From the NCBI RefSeq assembly GCF_025938095.1, contig NZ_JAPCZF010000003.1:124001-188000 (forward strand): a DNA stretch of 64,000 nt. The letters are read 5' to 3'. Of this stretch, positions 17,145 to 26,620 are shown piece by piece. A program made the position numbers and the translations under genes. The notes beneath the pieces were generated by a model. The model was not told the DNA's origin, ran no database searches, and saw nothing but the letters and a program-made list of their open reading frames with translations. The stretch is from Novosphingobium sp. JCM 18896 (GTDB lineage Bacteria > Pseudomonadota > Alphaproteobacteria > Sphingomonadales > Sphingomonadaceae). The stretch's first letter is position 1. Every line of letters begins with the position of its first letter.

Positions 17145-17996
17145 ATGGCGAACGAACTCGATGGCAAGGTGGCGATCGTCACCGGCGGTGCGCAGGGCAT
17201 CGGCCGCGGCGCGGTCGAGGTCTTCGCCGAGGAGGGCGCGCGCGTCGTCATCGCCGATCTCGATAGCGAGGCGGGCGAAGCCCTGGCGCGATCGATCGGC
17301 CAAGCCGCGCGCTTCCTGCGCACCGACGTCTCGCGCAAGGATCAGCTCGCGGCGCTGATCGATTTCGCGATCACCGAATTCGGCGACCTCGACGTGCTGT
17401 TCAACAATGCGGGCATGCCCGGCGCGTTTCACCAGCGCCTGCTCGATGACGGCTTCGACGATTTCGACGCGGTGATGAACACCAATCTCGCCAGCGTCAT
17501 GCACGCGACGCGCTTCGCCGGGCTGCACATGCGGACCAAGGGCCGGGGCTCGATCATCAACACCAGCTCGATCGCGGCGCTCGAACCGAGCTATGCGATC
17601 CCGACCTATCGCGCCTCGAAGGCGGGGATCAACGTGTTCACCCGCTGCGCCGCGGTTGACCTCGGCGAATACGGCATCCGCGTCAACGCGATCGCCCCGG
17701 GCGGCATCCCGACGCGGATGAATTCGCTGCCGATCCCCGGGCTCAGCGACGAGGAGATGAAAGGCCTGATCGCGGCGATCGAACCCGCGCGCCTCGTGAC
17801 CCAGCCGCTCAAGCACACCGGCGATCCGCGCGACATCGGCAACATGGCGATGTTCCTCGCCAGCGACCGCGCCGCGCACATCACCGGCCAGATCATCGCG
17901 GTAGACGGCGGCGTCACCGCGGGTGAGACGCTCAAGCAGAACGAACTGTTCGGCCAGGTCCGCGACGATTACCTGCGTTCGATCGGCAAGGGGTAG
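17145..17996 (+). CDS. Short-chain dehydrogenase/reductase
   Basis: A 283-residue classical SDR: VTGGAQGIGRG (cofactor), FNNAGMPG, the catalytic serine in INTSSIAAL and Tyr/Lys in TYRASKAG, then IAPGGIPTRM. An aspartate after the second strand (VIADLDSEAG) favours NAD(H). The substrate is an unknown secondary alcohol or ketone. GGGAG six bases before 17145 decides the start against an ATG six bases upstream. The neighbouring P450 runs convergent. Confidence 0.88.
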   Translation: MANELDGKVAIVTGGAQGIGRGAVEVFAEEGARVVIADLDSEAGEALARSIGQAARFLRTDVSRKDQLAALIDFAITEFGDLDVLFNNAGMPGAFHQRLLDDGFDDFDAVMNTNLASVMHATRFAGLHMRTKGRGSIINTSSIAALEPSYAIPTYRASKAGINVFTRCAAVDLGEYGIRVNAIAPGGIPTRMNSLPIPGLSDEEMKGLIAAIEPARLVTQPLKHTGDPRDIGNMAMFLASDRAAHITGQIIAVDGGVTAGETLKQNELFGQVRDDYLRSIGKG

Positions 17997-17998
17997 TC

Positions 17999-18041
17999 GG
18001 ATCCTCCCTATTTGTGGCTGCGCCAGAAACGGGGAGGATCC
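17999..18041. terminator. Perfect 10-bp hairpin between convergent genes
   Basis: GGATCCTCCC and GGGAGGATCC pair exactly around a 23-base loop. It begins two bases after the SDR stop and ends five bases before the P450 stop, so it can terminate both. The ends match the ends of the repeats at 47279, 49470 and 53134, so it may be a shortened member of that family. Confidence 0.6.
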
Positions 18042-18046
18042 TACAC

Positions 18047-19336
18047 TCAGTCCGCCTTGAACTTGTCCGAGGGCGTCAGCTTGAGGTTCATCGTCGCGAG
18101 GCCGCGGATGATGAAGCTCGGCTCGTAGGACAGGTCGGCCACGCCGTTGGGGTGCTTGTCGAGATCGAGTTCGATCTTCGAGGTGTATTCGAGCAGCTTC
18201 TCGTAGATCACGCGGACCTCGACGCGGGCGAGCGGCGCGCCCGCGCAGACGTGCTTGCCGCGGCCGAAGCCGACGTGCTCGATCACCTTCTTGCGGCCGA
18301 CGACGAGCTCGTTCGGGTTCTCCCAGCGCGCGGGATCGCGGTTGGCGGCCGACAGCGCGACGAGGATGCGCGTCCCGGCCGGGATCTCGACGTCACCGAT
18401 CTTGGTGTCCTTGCGCGCGAGGCGGGCGGTCTGCTTGGTCGAGCCCTCGATCCGCAGCACTTCCTCGAGGAAGGCCGGGATCAGCTTGGGATCGGCGCGC
18501 AGCCGGTCCTGGAGCTCGGGCTGCTCGACCAGATACTTCATCGAATTGCCGAGCAGCTTTGCCGAGGTGTCCTGGCCCGCGCCGAACATGAACATGCCGA
18601 GCTGGACGATGTCGTAGACCTCGGGCGTGGTGCCGTCGTTGTACTTGGCGTGGGTCAGCTCGCTGAGGATGTCCTCGCGCGGGTTCGCCTTGCGATCGGC
18701 GACATAGCCGAAGAAGTACTTGCCCATGACCGCGAAGGGATGCTCCTCGCCCTCCATCGGATTGCCGCCGTCGAGGCTGCCCGGAGGCGGCGCCTTGGCG
18801 ATCGCGTCCATGAAGATCTGCCGATCTTCGACCGGCACGCCGAGCAGGTCGGCGACGACCACCGTGACGAAGGGCGTGGCGATCTCACCGATCAGCTCGA
18901 CCTTGCCATTGCCCACGGCCTTGCGAACCATCGCGTCCGAATAGTCCTCGATGAAGGCCTCGCTGGCCTTCAGACGCGAGGGGACGAACAGCGTGTTGAT
19001 CAGCGCGCGCAGCTTGGTGTGGCGATCGTCGTCCATGTTGACGACCTGATCCCAGCCGGGGAACGCTTGGCGGTGCTCTTCGATCTGGGCGTTGATGTCG
19101 GCGCCGTGCGGCACGAAGGGCAGCGGCGCGCCGGCGCCCTGCAGCGCGATGATCGCCGAGAAGGCATCGTGGTTGCGCAGCACCTCGAGCGCTTCCTCGA
19201 AGCCGGTGACGATGTAGTAGTCCTTGCCCGGCGGCTGGTAGACCGGCCCATACTCGCGCAGCGCGTTGAAGAAGGCATAGGGATCCTTGAGGATCTCGTA
19301 GTCGGTGAAATAGTCGCGTTCGACCAAGGCCTGCAT
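18047..19336 (-). CDS. Cytochrome P450
   Basis: A 429-residue soluble P450, distinct from the one at 1691. I-helix FMFGAGQDTSAKL, ExxR motif EEVLRIEG, and haem loop FGRGKHVCAGAPLARVE with axial cysteine near residue 364. VNMDDDRHTKLRALINTLF is the C-helix region. The ATG at 19336 follows GGGAG; 43 more codons upstream are open but would run into the divergent promoter. Electron partners are not encoded here. It faces a TetR-type regulator across a 78-base spacer with a palindrome, so it is probably repressed until a substrate appears. Confidence 0.93.
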   Translation of the reverse strand: MQALVERDYFTDYEILKDPYAFFNALREYGPVYQPPGKDYYIVTGFEEALEVLRNHDAFSAIIALQGAGAPLPFVPHGADINAQIEEHRQAFPGWDQVVNMDDDRHTKLRALINTLFVPSRLKASEAFIEDYSDAMVRKAVGNGKVELIGEIATPFVTVVVADLLGVPVEDRQIFMDAIAKAPPPGSLDGGNPMEGEEHPFAVMGKYFFGYVADRKANPREDILSELTHAKYNDGTTPEVYDIVQLGMFMFGAGQDTSAKLLGNSMKYLVEQPELQDRLRADPKLIPAFLEEVLRIEGSTKQTARLARKDTKIGDVEIPAGTRILVALSAANRDPARWENPNELVVGRKKVIEHVGFGRGKHVCAGAPLARVEVRVIYEKLLEYTSKIELDLDKHPNGVADLSYEPSFIIRGLATMNLKLTPSDKFKAD

Positions 19337-19361
19337 TTTCTCGGCTCCCAGGGTTTGTCCG

Positions 19362-19376
19362 CATTTCCGCGAAATG
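19362..19376. promoter_or_regulatory. Palindromic candidate TetR operator in the P450/tetR divergent promoter
   Basis: CATTTC-CGC-GAAATG, perfect six-base arms, central in the 78-base spacer between the two start codons. Confidence 0.55.
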
Positions 19377-19414
19377 GCTTGCCTCGGACAGGCTCCTGCT
19401 GCTTCGAGAGCGGC

Positions 19415-20038
19415 ATGAGCGAGCGAAACGATCCGAATCTCGATTTGTGCGCTACAGTGGCGCATAATCGTAAAGCCCCCCGCGGGTCAACCGCCAAGGA
19501 TGCGCGCGCGGTGCGATCGGGCGCCGCCTTGCGCGATGCGCTGCTGCACCTGCTCGAGCGTAAGTCGTTCGATCAGATCACCGTGCGCGACATCTGCGCG
19601 GAAGCGGGTGTCCACTACGCCACCTTCTTCCGCCACCATCCGGGCAAGGAAGCGCTGCTCGATCATATCGCGGCCGAACAGATCGCCACCTCGGTCGAAC
19701 TGACCTTGCCGATCAAGGACGCCGGCGACGACCGCGGTTCGCTCGCCGCCTTGTGCGCCTACGTCGCCGAGCATCGCCAGCTCTGGGCGATTCTGCTTAA
19801 CGGCGGCGCGGGTACGACGATGCGCGGCGAATGGCTGCGGCACGCGCGGATGGTTTCGGAAACGCGGGATTCGGTGACGACCTGGCTGCCCAAGGAACTG
19901 GGCACGATCTGCTCGACCAGCCTGATCGTCGAGACGATCGCCTGGTGGCTGACGCAGCCGCGCGACGCCTATTCGGCCGAGCAGGTGGCGGACATCCTGC
20001 ATCGCCTGATCTCGGCCTCGACTTTCGCGAAGGGCTGA
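19415..20038 (+). CDS. TetR/AcrR family transcriptional regulator
   Basis: A 207-residue regulator. The N-terminal helix-turn-helix is ITVRDICAEAGVHYATFFRHHPGKEALL (about residues 54-81), the classic TetR pattern. The rest is an all-helical ligand-binding domain. It is divergent from the P450 gene and probably represses it and itself through the palindrome between them. The ATG at 19415 follows GAGAG; no other start fits the domain. Confidence 0.85.
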   Translation: MSERNDPNLDLCATVAHNRKAPRGSTAKDARAVRSGAALRDALLHLLERKSFDQITVRDICAEAGVHYATFFRHHPGKEALLDHIAAEQIATSVELTLPIKDAGDDRGSLAALCAYVAEHRQLWAILLNGGAGTTMRGEWLRHARMVSETRDSVTTWLPKELGTICSTSLIVETIAWWLTQPRDAYSAEQVADILHRLISASTFAKG

Positions 20039-20083
20039 AGCCGTTCGGGTATTCCATCGCGGTTCGCGCTCCGCCTGCCGACG

Positions 20084-20090
20084 TTAACCA
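20084..20090 (+). promoter_or_regulatory. TTAACCA, candidate CtrA-type half-site
   Basis: TTAACCA lies 86 bases before the SciP-like gene and matches seven of eight bases of the TTAACCAT half-site used by CtrA in Alphaproteobacteria. The full TTAA-N7-TTAA form is absent. Confidence 0.25.
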
Positions 20091-20175
20091 ATTCCGTTTA
20101 GGTCTCGGAAGGTAGGTCGGGCGCCCTTCTTCCCGTGCACAGGGGACATGCACAGGGGGATGAAGGAGCAATGGA

Positions 20176-20484
20176 ATGCACTACAGCCCGAACATCATAG
20201 CGGCAGGCACGGAAGTTCCCGTCGGCGATCTGTTGGCGCTGATCGGTCTGCCGCCGTGCGACACCGTACGCTGGACCGCGCGCCGCAAGGCGGAAATCGT
20301 CGCTGCGGTCCAGCGTGAGCTGGTGACGGCCGAGGACGCCTGCAACTGGTACGGCCTCAGCGCCGAAGAACTCGACGAATGGTGCCGCGCCACGGAGCGC
20401 GACGGTATTGCCGGCCTGCGCGTTACCTGCTCGCAGCAGGCGCGTCGCACGGCTTCGCGGCAGGCGGTTCACGCCCATTCGTAA
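20176..20484 (+). CDS. DUF1153 / SciP-like helix-turn-helix protein
   Basis: A 102-residue DUF1153 protein. The core LPPCDTVRWTARRKAEIVAAVQRELVTAEDACNWYGLSAEELDEW, then GIAGLR, matches SciP, which in Caulobacter binds DNA and CtrA and blocks transcription of CtrA targets after replication starts. Conservation is clear in the RRKAE helix, but several positions differ from the usual core (for example CSQQAR in place of the common RIQQYR ending), so it may be a divergent paralog. AAGGAGC precedes the ATG. Confidence 0.8.
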   Translation: MHYSPNIIAAGTEVPVGDLLALIGLPPCDTVRWTARRKAEIVAAVQRELVTAEDACNWYGLSAEELDEWCRATERDGIAGLRVTCSQQARRTASRQAVHAHS

Positions 20485-20490
20485 ACGCGT

Positions 20491-20512
20491 GCCGGCCGCT
20501 TCGGCGGCCGGC
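20491..20512. terminator. Nine-base-pair hairpin with TTCG tetraloop
   Basis: GCCGGCCGC-TTCG-GCGGCCGGC starts seven bases after the DUF1153 stop. Perfect and very stable; no T-run follows. Confidence 0.55.
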
Positions 20513-20601
20513 GGTGCCGCCCTGCGCCGACATCGTCGCGCTCAGCCCAGCCCGCCTCGCGCCGGCATCTCGGGCTGCCCCTAGACCCGGCGGAGGTCCC
20601 C

Positions 20602-21033
20602 ATGCTTGTCCAAGACGCCGCGGCGGTTCGCCGCCCGGCCCGGATATTCGTCCTCGAGGACGACATGCTCAACGCGCTGTTCATCGAGGACACGCTGCAG
20701 TTCGCCGGCCACGAGGTGGTCGGCCCGGCCAAAACGATCGCGCAGGCGCTGGCGATCCTCGATCATCGCGAGATCGACGCGGCGATCCTCGATCTCCAGA
20801 TCGACGAGCATGTCTCGTTCGACGTCGGCCGCAAGCTCGACGAACTGCAGATCCCCTGGGCGATCACCACCGCCCACGCGCCGAGCTTCATCGTGCCGCA
20901 GTTCTCGCACGTCGACGTGCTGATGAAGCCGTTCCCGGTCTCCGCCCTGCTGGCCCTGACCGCGCGCCTGCTGGCCCGCGCCGAGGCGACGGGGCCCCGC
21001 TTCGCGAGGAAGCCCCGTCTCGGCCAGCCTTAG
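20602..21033 (+). CDS. Single-domain response regulator receiver protein
   Basis: A 143-residue stand-alone CheY-like receiver. The acidic pair is in FVLEDDML, the phospho-acceptor aspartate is Asp64 in AAILDLQI, the switch threonine is in ITTAHAP and the lysine is in MKPFP (Lys109). There is no output domain, so it should act by protein contact or in a phosphorelay. Proteins of this kind in sphingomonads often partner HWE-type histidine kinases; none is in the window. Confidence 0.85.
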   Translation: MLVQDAAAVRRPARIFVLEDDMLNALFIEDTLQFAGHEVVGPAKTIAQALAILDHREIDAAILDLQIDEHVSFDVGRKLDELQIPWAITTAHAPSFIVPQFSHVDVLMKPFPVSALLALTARLLARAEATGPRFARKPRLGQP

Positions 21034-21039
21034 GCGCGA

Positions 21040-21576
21040 TCAGGCCTTGACCCGATTGGCGAAGCTCTTGCGCAGCTTGAGCAGCTTCGGCGGGATCACG
21101 GCCAGGCAGTAGGGATTGCGCTGGCCTTCACCTTCCCAATACTCCTGATGATAGTCCTCGGCCGGATACCACTCGGCCGGCCCCTCGATCGTCGTCACGA
21201 CCTTGCCGTCATGATCGGCATTGGCGCGCGCGATCGCCGCCTCGGCCTCGGCGCGCTGGGCGTCGTCGAGCGGGAAGATCGCCGAGCGATACTGCGTGCC
21301 GACGTCGTTGCCCTGGCGGTTGAGCTGCGTCGGATCGTGCGTGCCGAGGAACACGTCGAGGATCTCGGCATAGGAGATCGTCGCGGGATCGTAGTGGACC
21401 TTGATCGCCTCGGCATGGCCGGTCGAGCCGCTGCACACCGCCTTGTAGGTGGGGTTGGGGACGGTGCCGCCGATATAGCCGCTCTCGACCGCGCTGACCC
21501 CGATCACGTCGCGGAATACCGCTTCGGTGCACCAGAAGCACCCGCCCGCCACGATTGCCGTTTCCGTACCGTTCAT
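21040..21576 (-). CDS. msrA: Peptide-methionine (S)-S-oxide reductase
   Basis: Repairs oxidised methionine. The 178-residue protein has the catalytic GGCFWCTEAVF (Cys13) close to the N-terminus, GYIGGTVPNPTYKAVCSG, GHAEAIKVHYDP and the EDYHQEYWE segment. The ATG at 21576 gives the normal length and has AAGG ahead; the frame is open 24 codons further. The recycling cysteine is not obvious at the C-terminus, so thioredoxin may act directly on it. No export signal, so cytoplasmic. Confidence 0.95.
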   Translation of the reverse strand: MNGTETAIVAGGCFWCTEAVFRDVIGVSAVESGYIGGTVPNPTYKAVCSGSTGHAEAIKVHYDPATISYAEILDVFLGTHDPTQLNRQGNDVGTQYRSAIFPLDDAQRAEAEAAIARANADHDGKVVTTIEGPAEWYPAEDYHQEYWEGEGQRNPYCLAVIPPKLLKLRKSFANRVKA

Positions 21577-21702
21577 CTGTCTGCCTTCATCTGTCGCTAC
21601 CGCGGCAAGATAGGGAGGGCCGGGCGGCTTGTCATGGGCCGACCGCACCCTAGAATAGGCTTCGTCGCCCGACGTCAGGGCGCGGCCAAGGGAGTGAGTT
21701 CA

Positions 21703-22551
21703 ATGCGTCGATATCTGCTCGCACTGGCTGCCACCCTGGGTTTCGCCGTCACCACCCTGCCTGCCGACGCCGCCGTCGCCGACGATACCGAGAATTGCGC
21801 GGCCTGCGAGGCGGTGCTCGATCTCGCGCTGGCCAATCCGCGCCGCGAGGGCGACCGCGCGCGCGACACCTGGCGCCACCCGCAGGAGACGCTGTCGTTC
21901 TTCCGTGTGCGCCCGGGCATGACCGTGGTCGACTACATGCCCTCGGGCGGCTGGTGGACGCGCGTGCTCGTGCCCTATCTGGGCGAGACCGGCCGCTATA
22001 TCGGGCTCAACCCCGACGTCACCAATGCCAGCGAGGGCTGGAAGAGCTACGCCAACATCGCTGGGACCCTGCCCCAGAAGGCCGCGGGCTGGACCGGCGT
22101 CCCCGCCGCACGCATCGGCGCCTACAACACCGACGGCCTGCCGCCTGCGCTCAACGGCACGGTCGACCGCGTGCTGATCTTCCGCGAACTGCATAACCTC
22201 AAGAGCGAGGGCTGGCTGGCACGCGAGCTCGGCACGGCGCGCGCACTGCTCAAGCCCGACGGCCTGCTCGGCATCGAGCAGCACCGCGCCAAGGCCGACG
22301 CGCCCGACGCCTATGTCGACGGGAGCAAGGGCTACCTGCGCGAGAAGGACGTGATCGCCCTGATCGAGGCGCAGGGTTTCCAGCTCGTCGGCAAGAGCGA
22401 GATCAACGCCAACCCGCGCGATCCCGCCAATCACGAGGCCGGCGTCTGGACCTTGCCGCCCAATTACCGGCTCGGCGAAAAAGACCGTGACCGCTACGCC
22501 GCGATCGGCGAAAGCGACCGCATGACCCTCCTGTTCCGCAAGCGCCCCTGA
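21703..22551 (+). CDS. Exported class I methyltransferase-like protein
   Basis: A 282-residue protein with a signal peptide (cleaved near ADAAVAD). The mature part shows a degenerate SAM fold: VRPGMTVVDYMPSGGWWTRVLVPYLGETGRYIGLN for motif I and the following strand, VDRVLIFRELHNL, and a C-terminal KADAPDAYVDGSKGYLREKDV. A methyltransferase fold behind a signal peptide is odd because SAM is cytoplasmic; the group is known as predicted methyltransferases without tested function. GGGAG lies ahead of the ATG. It is seven bases before aguB. Confidence 0.75.
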   Translation: MRRYLLALAATLGFAVTTLPADAAVADDTENCAACEAVLDLALANPRREGDRARDTWRHPQETLSFFRVRPGMTVVDYMPSGGWWTRVLVPYLGETGRYIGLNPDVTNASEGWKSYANIAGTLPQKAAGWTGVPAARIGAYNTDGLPPALNGTVDRVLIFRELHNLKSEGWLARELGTARALLKPDGLLGIEQHRAKADAPDAYVDGSKGYLREKDVIALIEAQGFQLVGKSEINANPRDPANHEAGVWTLPPNYRLGEKDRDRYAAIGESDRMTLLFRKRP

Positions 22552-22558
22552 TCCCGCC

Positions 22559-23410
22559 ATGACCGAAGTCACCGTTGCCGCGCTCCAGCTCGCGCTGGGT
22601 TCCACCGACGAAGCCGAAAACATCGCCGCAGTCTCCGCGCTGGTCGAGCAGGCGGCGGGTCGCGGCGCGCAGATCGTGCTGCCGCCCGAGCTGTTCTCGG
22701 GCCCCTATTTCTGCAAGGTCGAGGAGGAGGAGCTTTTCGCGCTGGCGCGGCCGACCGCCGAGCACCCCTCGGTGATCGCGATGCAGGCGCTCGCCCGCAA
22801 GCTCAAGATCGCCATCCCGACGAGCTTCTTCGAGCGTGACGGGCATCACTACTACAACACCCTCGCTATGATCGACGCCGAGGGCGAAATCCTGGGCACC
22901 TACCGCAAGAGCCACATTCCCGACGGCCCCGGCTACGAGGAAAAGTACTACTTCCGCCCGGGCAACGACGGCTTCAAGATCTGGAACGTTGCAGGCACGC
23001 GCATCGGCGTCGGCATCTGCTGGGACCAGTGGTACCCCGAGGCCGCGCGGGTGATGGCGCTGATGGGCGCCGAACTGCTGTTCTATCCCACGGCGATCGG
23101 CTCCGAGCCCTATGACGCCGATCTCGACACCAGCCGCATGTGGCGCCGGGCGATGCTCGGCCATGCCGTGTCGAACTGCATGCCGGTGATCGCCTCGAAC
23201 CGCATCGGCATGGAAGACGGCCAGCGCTTCTACGGCCACAGCTTCATCACCGACGAATGGGGCGATTTCACCGCCGAGTTCGGCGCCGCGGAAACCGGCG
23301 TGCTGACCGCGACGATCGATCTGGCTCGTGCCGCCAAGCACCGCGCCGGCATGGGCTTCTTCCGCGACCGACGGCCCGAGCTCTACACGCGCATCAGCCA
23401 GGACGTCTGA
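22559..23410 (+). CDS. aguB: N-carbamoylputrescine amidase
   Basis: A nitrilase-superfamily amidase converting N-carbamoylputrescine to putrescine, CO2 and ammonia (arginine-agmatine route). The 283-residue protein has the catalytic Glu in LPPELFSGPYF (Glu44), Lys in TYRKSHIPDGPGYEEKYYF and Cys in GVGICWDQWYPEAAR, and the diagnostic FYPTAIGSEP and SNRIGMEDGQ. agmatine deiminase is not in the window. Confidence 0.93.
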   Translation: MTEVTVAALQLALGSTDEAENIAAVSALVEQAAGRGAQIVLPPELFSGPYFCKVEEEELFALARPTAEHPSVIAMQALARKLKIAIPTSFFERDGHHYYNTLAMIDAEGEILGTYRKSHIPDGPGYEEKYYFRPGNDGFKIWNVAGTRIGVGICWDQWYPEAARVMALMGAELLFYPTAIGSEPYDADLDTSRMWRRAMLGHAVSNCMPVIASNRIGMEDGQRFYGHSFITDEWGDFTAEFGAAETGVLTATIDLARAAKHRAGMGFFRDRRPELYTRISQDV

Positions 23411-23415
23411 GCCGG

Positions 23416-23904
23416 GTGAAGCAGCGGTACCTGATCGCGCTCGGCTCCAATCGCCGCCACCATCGGCATGGCGATCCGCGCGGCGTGCTGCGTGCGGCCT
23501 TCGCGGCGCTCGATCGCAAGGGGCTCAAGCTCAAGGCCTCGTCGCCGATCATGGCCTCGGCACCGCTCGGCCCGTCGCGCCGCCGTTATGCCAATGCCGC
23601 CGCCCTGGTGAAGACCGATCTCGCGCCCGACGCCCTGCTCGATCGGCTCAAGACGATCGAGCGCCGCTTCGGCCGGCGTCGCGGCGGGCAGGCCTGGTCG
23701 ACGCGCGTGCTCGATCTCGACATCGTGCTGTGGAGTGGCGGCGCCTGGGCCTCGCCCGGCCTGACCGTGCCGCACGTATCGCTGCGCGAGCGCCGTTTCG
23801 TGCTGGCGCCGGCGGTGACGATCGCCCCCACCTGGCGCGATCCGCTGACCGGACTGACCTTGCGCCATCTGCTGGCGCGGCTCGATCGTCGGCGCCCGCG
23901 CTAA
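23416..23904 (+). CDS. folK: 6-hydroxymethyl-7,8-dihydropterin pyrophosphokinase
   Basis: Transfers pyrophosphate from ATP to the pterin in folate synthesis. The 162-residue protein starts at GTG (23416) with KQRYLIALGSNRRHH, the HPPK opening, and carries ERRFGRRRGGQAWSTRVLDLDIVLW, the signature with the Mg-binding DLD. VPHVSLRERRFVLAPA closes the fold. No ATG is available near the N-terminus and the ribosome-binding site is weak. It ends four bases inside the convergent GntR gene. Confidence 0.92.
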   Translation: MKQRYLIALGSNRRHHRHGDPRGVLRAAFAALDRKGLKLKASSPIMASAPLGPSRRRYANAAALVKTDLAPDALLDRLKTIERRFGRRRGGQAWSTRVLDLDIVLWSGGAWASPGLTVPHVSLRERRFVLAPAVTIAPTWRDPLTGLTLRHLLARLDRRRPR

Positions 23905-24655
23905 CGCTGGATCGCGTAGGTCAGCGTGCCGCGCGGGTGCAGCGAGCGGTTGACGAAGGCCACCGTGCCGTCTGGTGTCTCGCTGCGCACGACGATGCGT
24001 AGCGCCGGCGCGCCGGCCTGGGCCGCGAGCCTTTCGCAGGCCTCGGACGGCATGGGCACGGCGCTGATCGACCGGGTTATGCGCGCGATCCGCGTCTCGA
24101 ACAGGTCTTCGAGCAGCGGGATCACCGGGCCGACGTGGCGCTTGAGCAGGCGGCCGATCAGCGCATAGTCGGGCCGGATGAAATACTCGTTCCAGCAGGT
24201 CGCGCGCCCGTCCTCGACATTGACGCGGTAGCCTTTGACGCAGAGCCATTCCTCGTCGCCGGGCAAGCCGAGTTCGTGGGCCAGCGGCGGTGCGATCCGC
24301 GCCATGTCCATCGTCGCGATGTCGAGGCGGGTGCCGATCGTATAGTCGAAGAAATCCGCGCCGATGTCGCGCGCGAGCACTTCGGGCGCGCGCACCAAGG
24401 GGGAGGCGACGATCGGCCGGCTGCCGGGCCGCGAGGTGATCAGCCCGTCATTGCGTAGTTGGCGCAGCGCTTCGCGGATCGTGTGGCGGCTGACTTCGAA
24501 GCGCTCGCACAGCGCCTCCTCGGTCGGCAGCCGCGTGCCGACCGGATAGATCTCGCGCAGGATCGCGGTGCGCAGGGTCGAGGCGACCTGCAGGTAGAGT
24601 GGCAGCCCCGCTTCGTTCTCGCTGGCCTCGAGCGCCTCTTCGTCGCCGGCTTGCG

Positions 24656-24659
<4 letters not shown>
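23901..24659 (-). CDS. GntR family regulator with UTRA ligand domain (HutC subfamily)
   Basis: A 252-residue regulator. The N-terminal winged helix is LYLQVASTLRTAILREIYPVGTRLPTEEALCERFEVSRHTIREALRQL (about residues 20-67). The C-terminal UTRA domain (DEEWLCVKGYRV to FVNRSLHPRGTLTYAI) senses a small molecule. It is coupled by an ATGA overlap to the monooxygenase gene and most likely controls it and the divergent TonB receptor through the dyad at 26501-26541. Confidence 0.9.
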
Positions 24660-26461
<1,802 letters not shown>

Positions 26462-26500
26462 GTGCGGAGCCCTGCACGCTTTGTGCGCAAATGCAACTGA

Positions 26501-26541
26501 GTCCGTACAATAGTTCTGCATTGGTCATTTTGTATGGACAA
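26501..26541. promoter_or_regulatory. Candidate GntR operator dyad in divergent promoter
   Basis: GTCCGTACAA (26501-26510) is an inverted copy of TTGTATGGAC (26530-26539), nine of ten bases matching; the second half is itself TTGT-N4-ACAA. Spacing and sequence suit a GntR/HutC-type dimer. Confidence 0.55.
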
Positions 26542-26620
26542 TATGCCGAAGTCGGCTCACACGGAGGTCCGAAAAGCGGCGCGGTGACGCCGGCGATTTT
26601 ACAGGGTGGAGGATCCGATC

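Noticed and set aside
18014..19414. A 467-residue extension of the TetR regulator
   Set aside because: It lies antisense to the P450 gene and has no domain; the regulator starts normally at 19415.
20084..20100. Full CtrA box TTAA-N7-TTAA ahead of the SciP-like gene
   Set aside because: The second half is TTTA at nine-base spacing; only the TTAACCA half-site is supportable.
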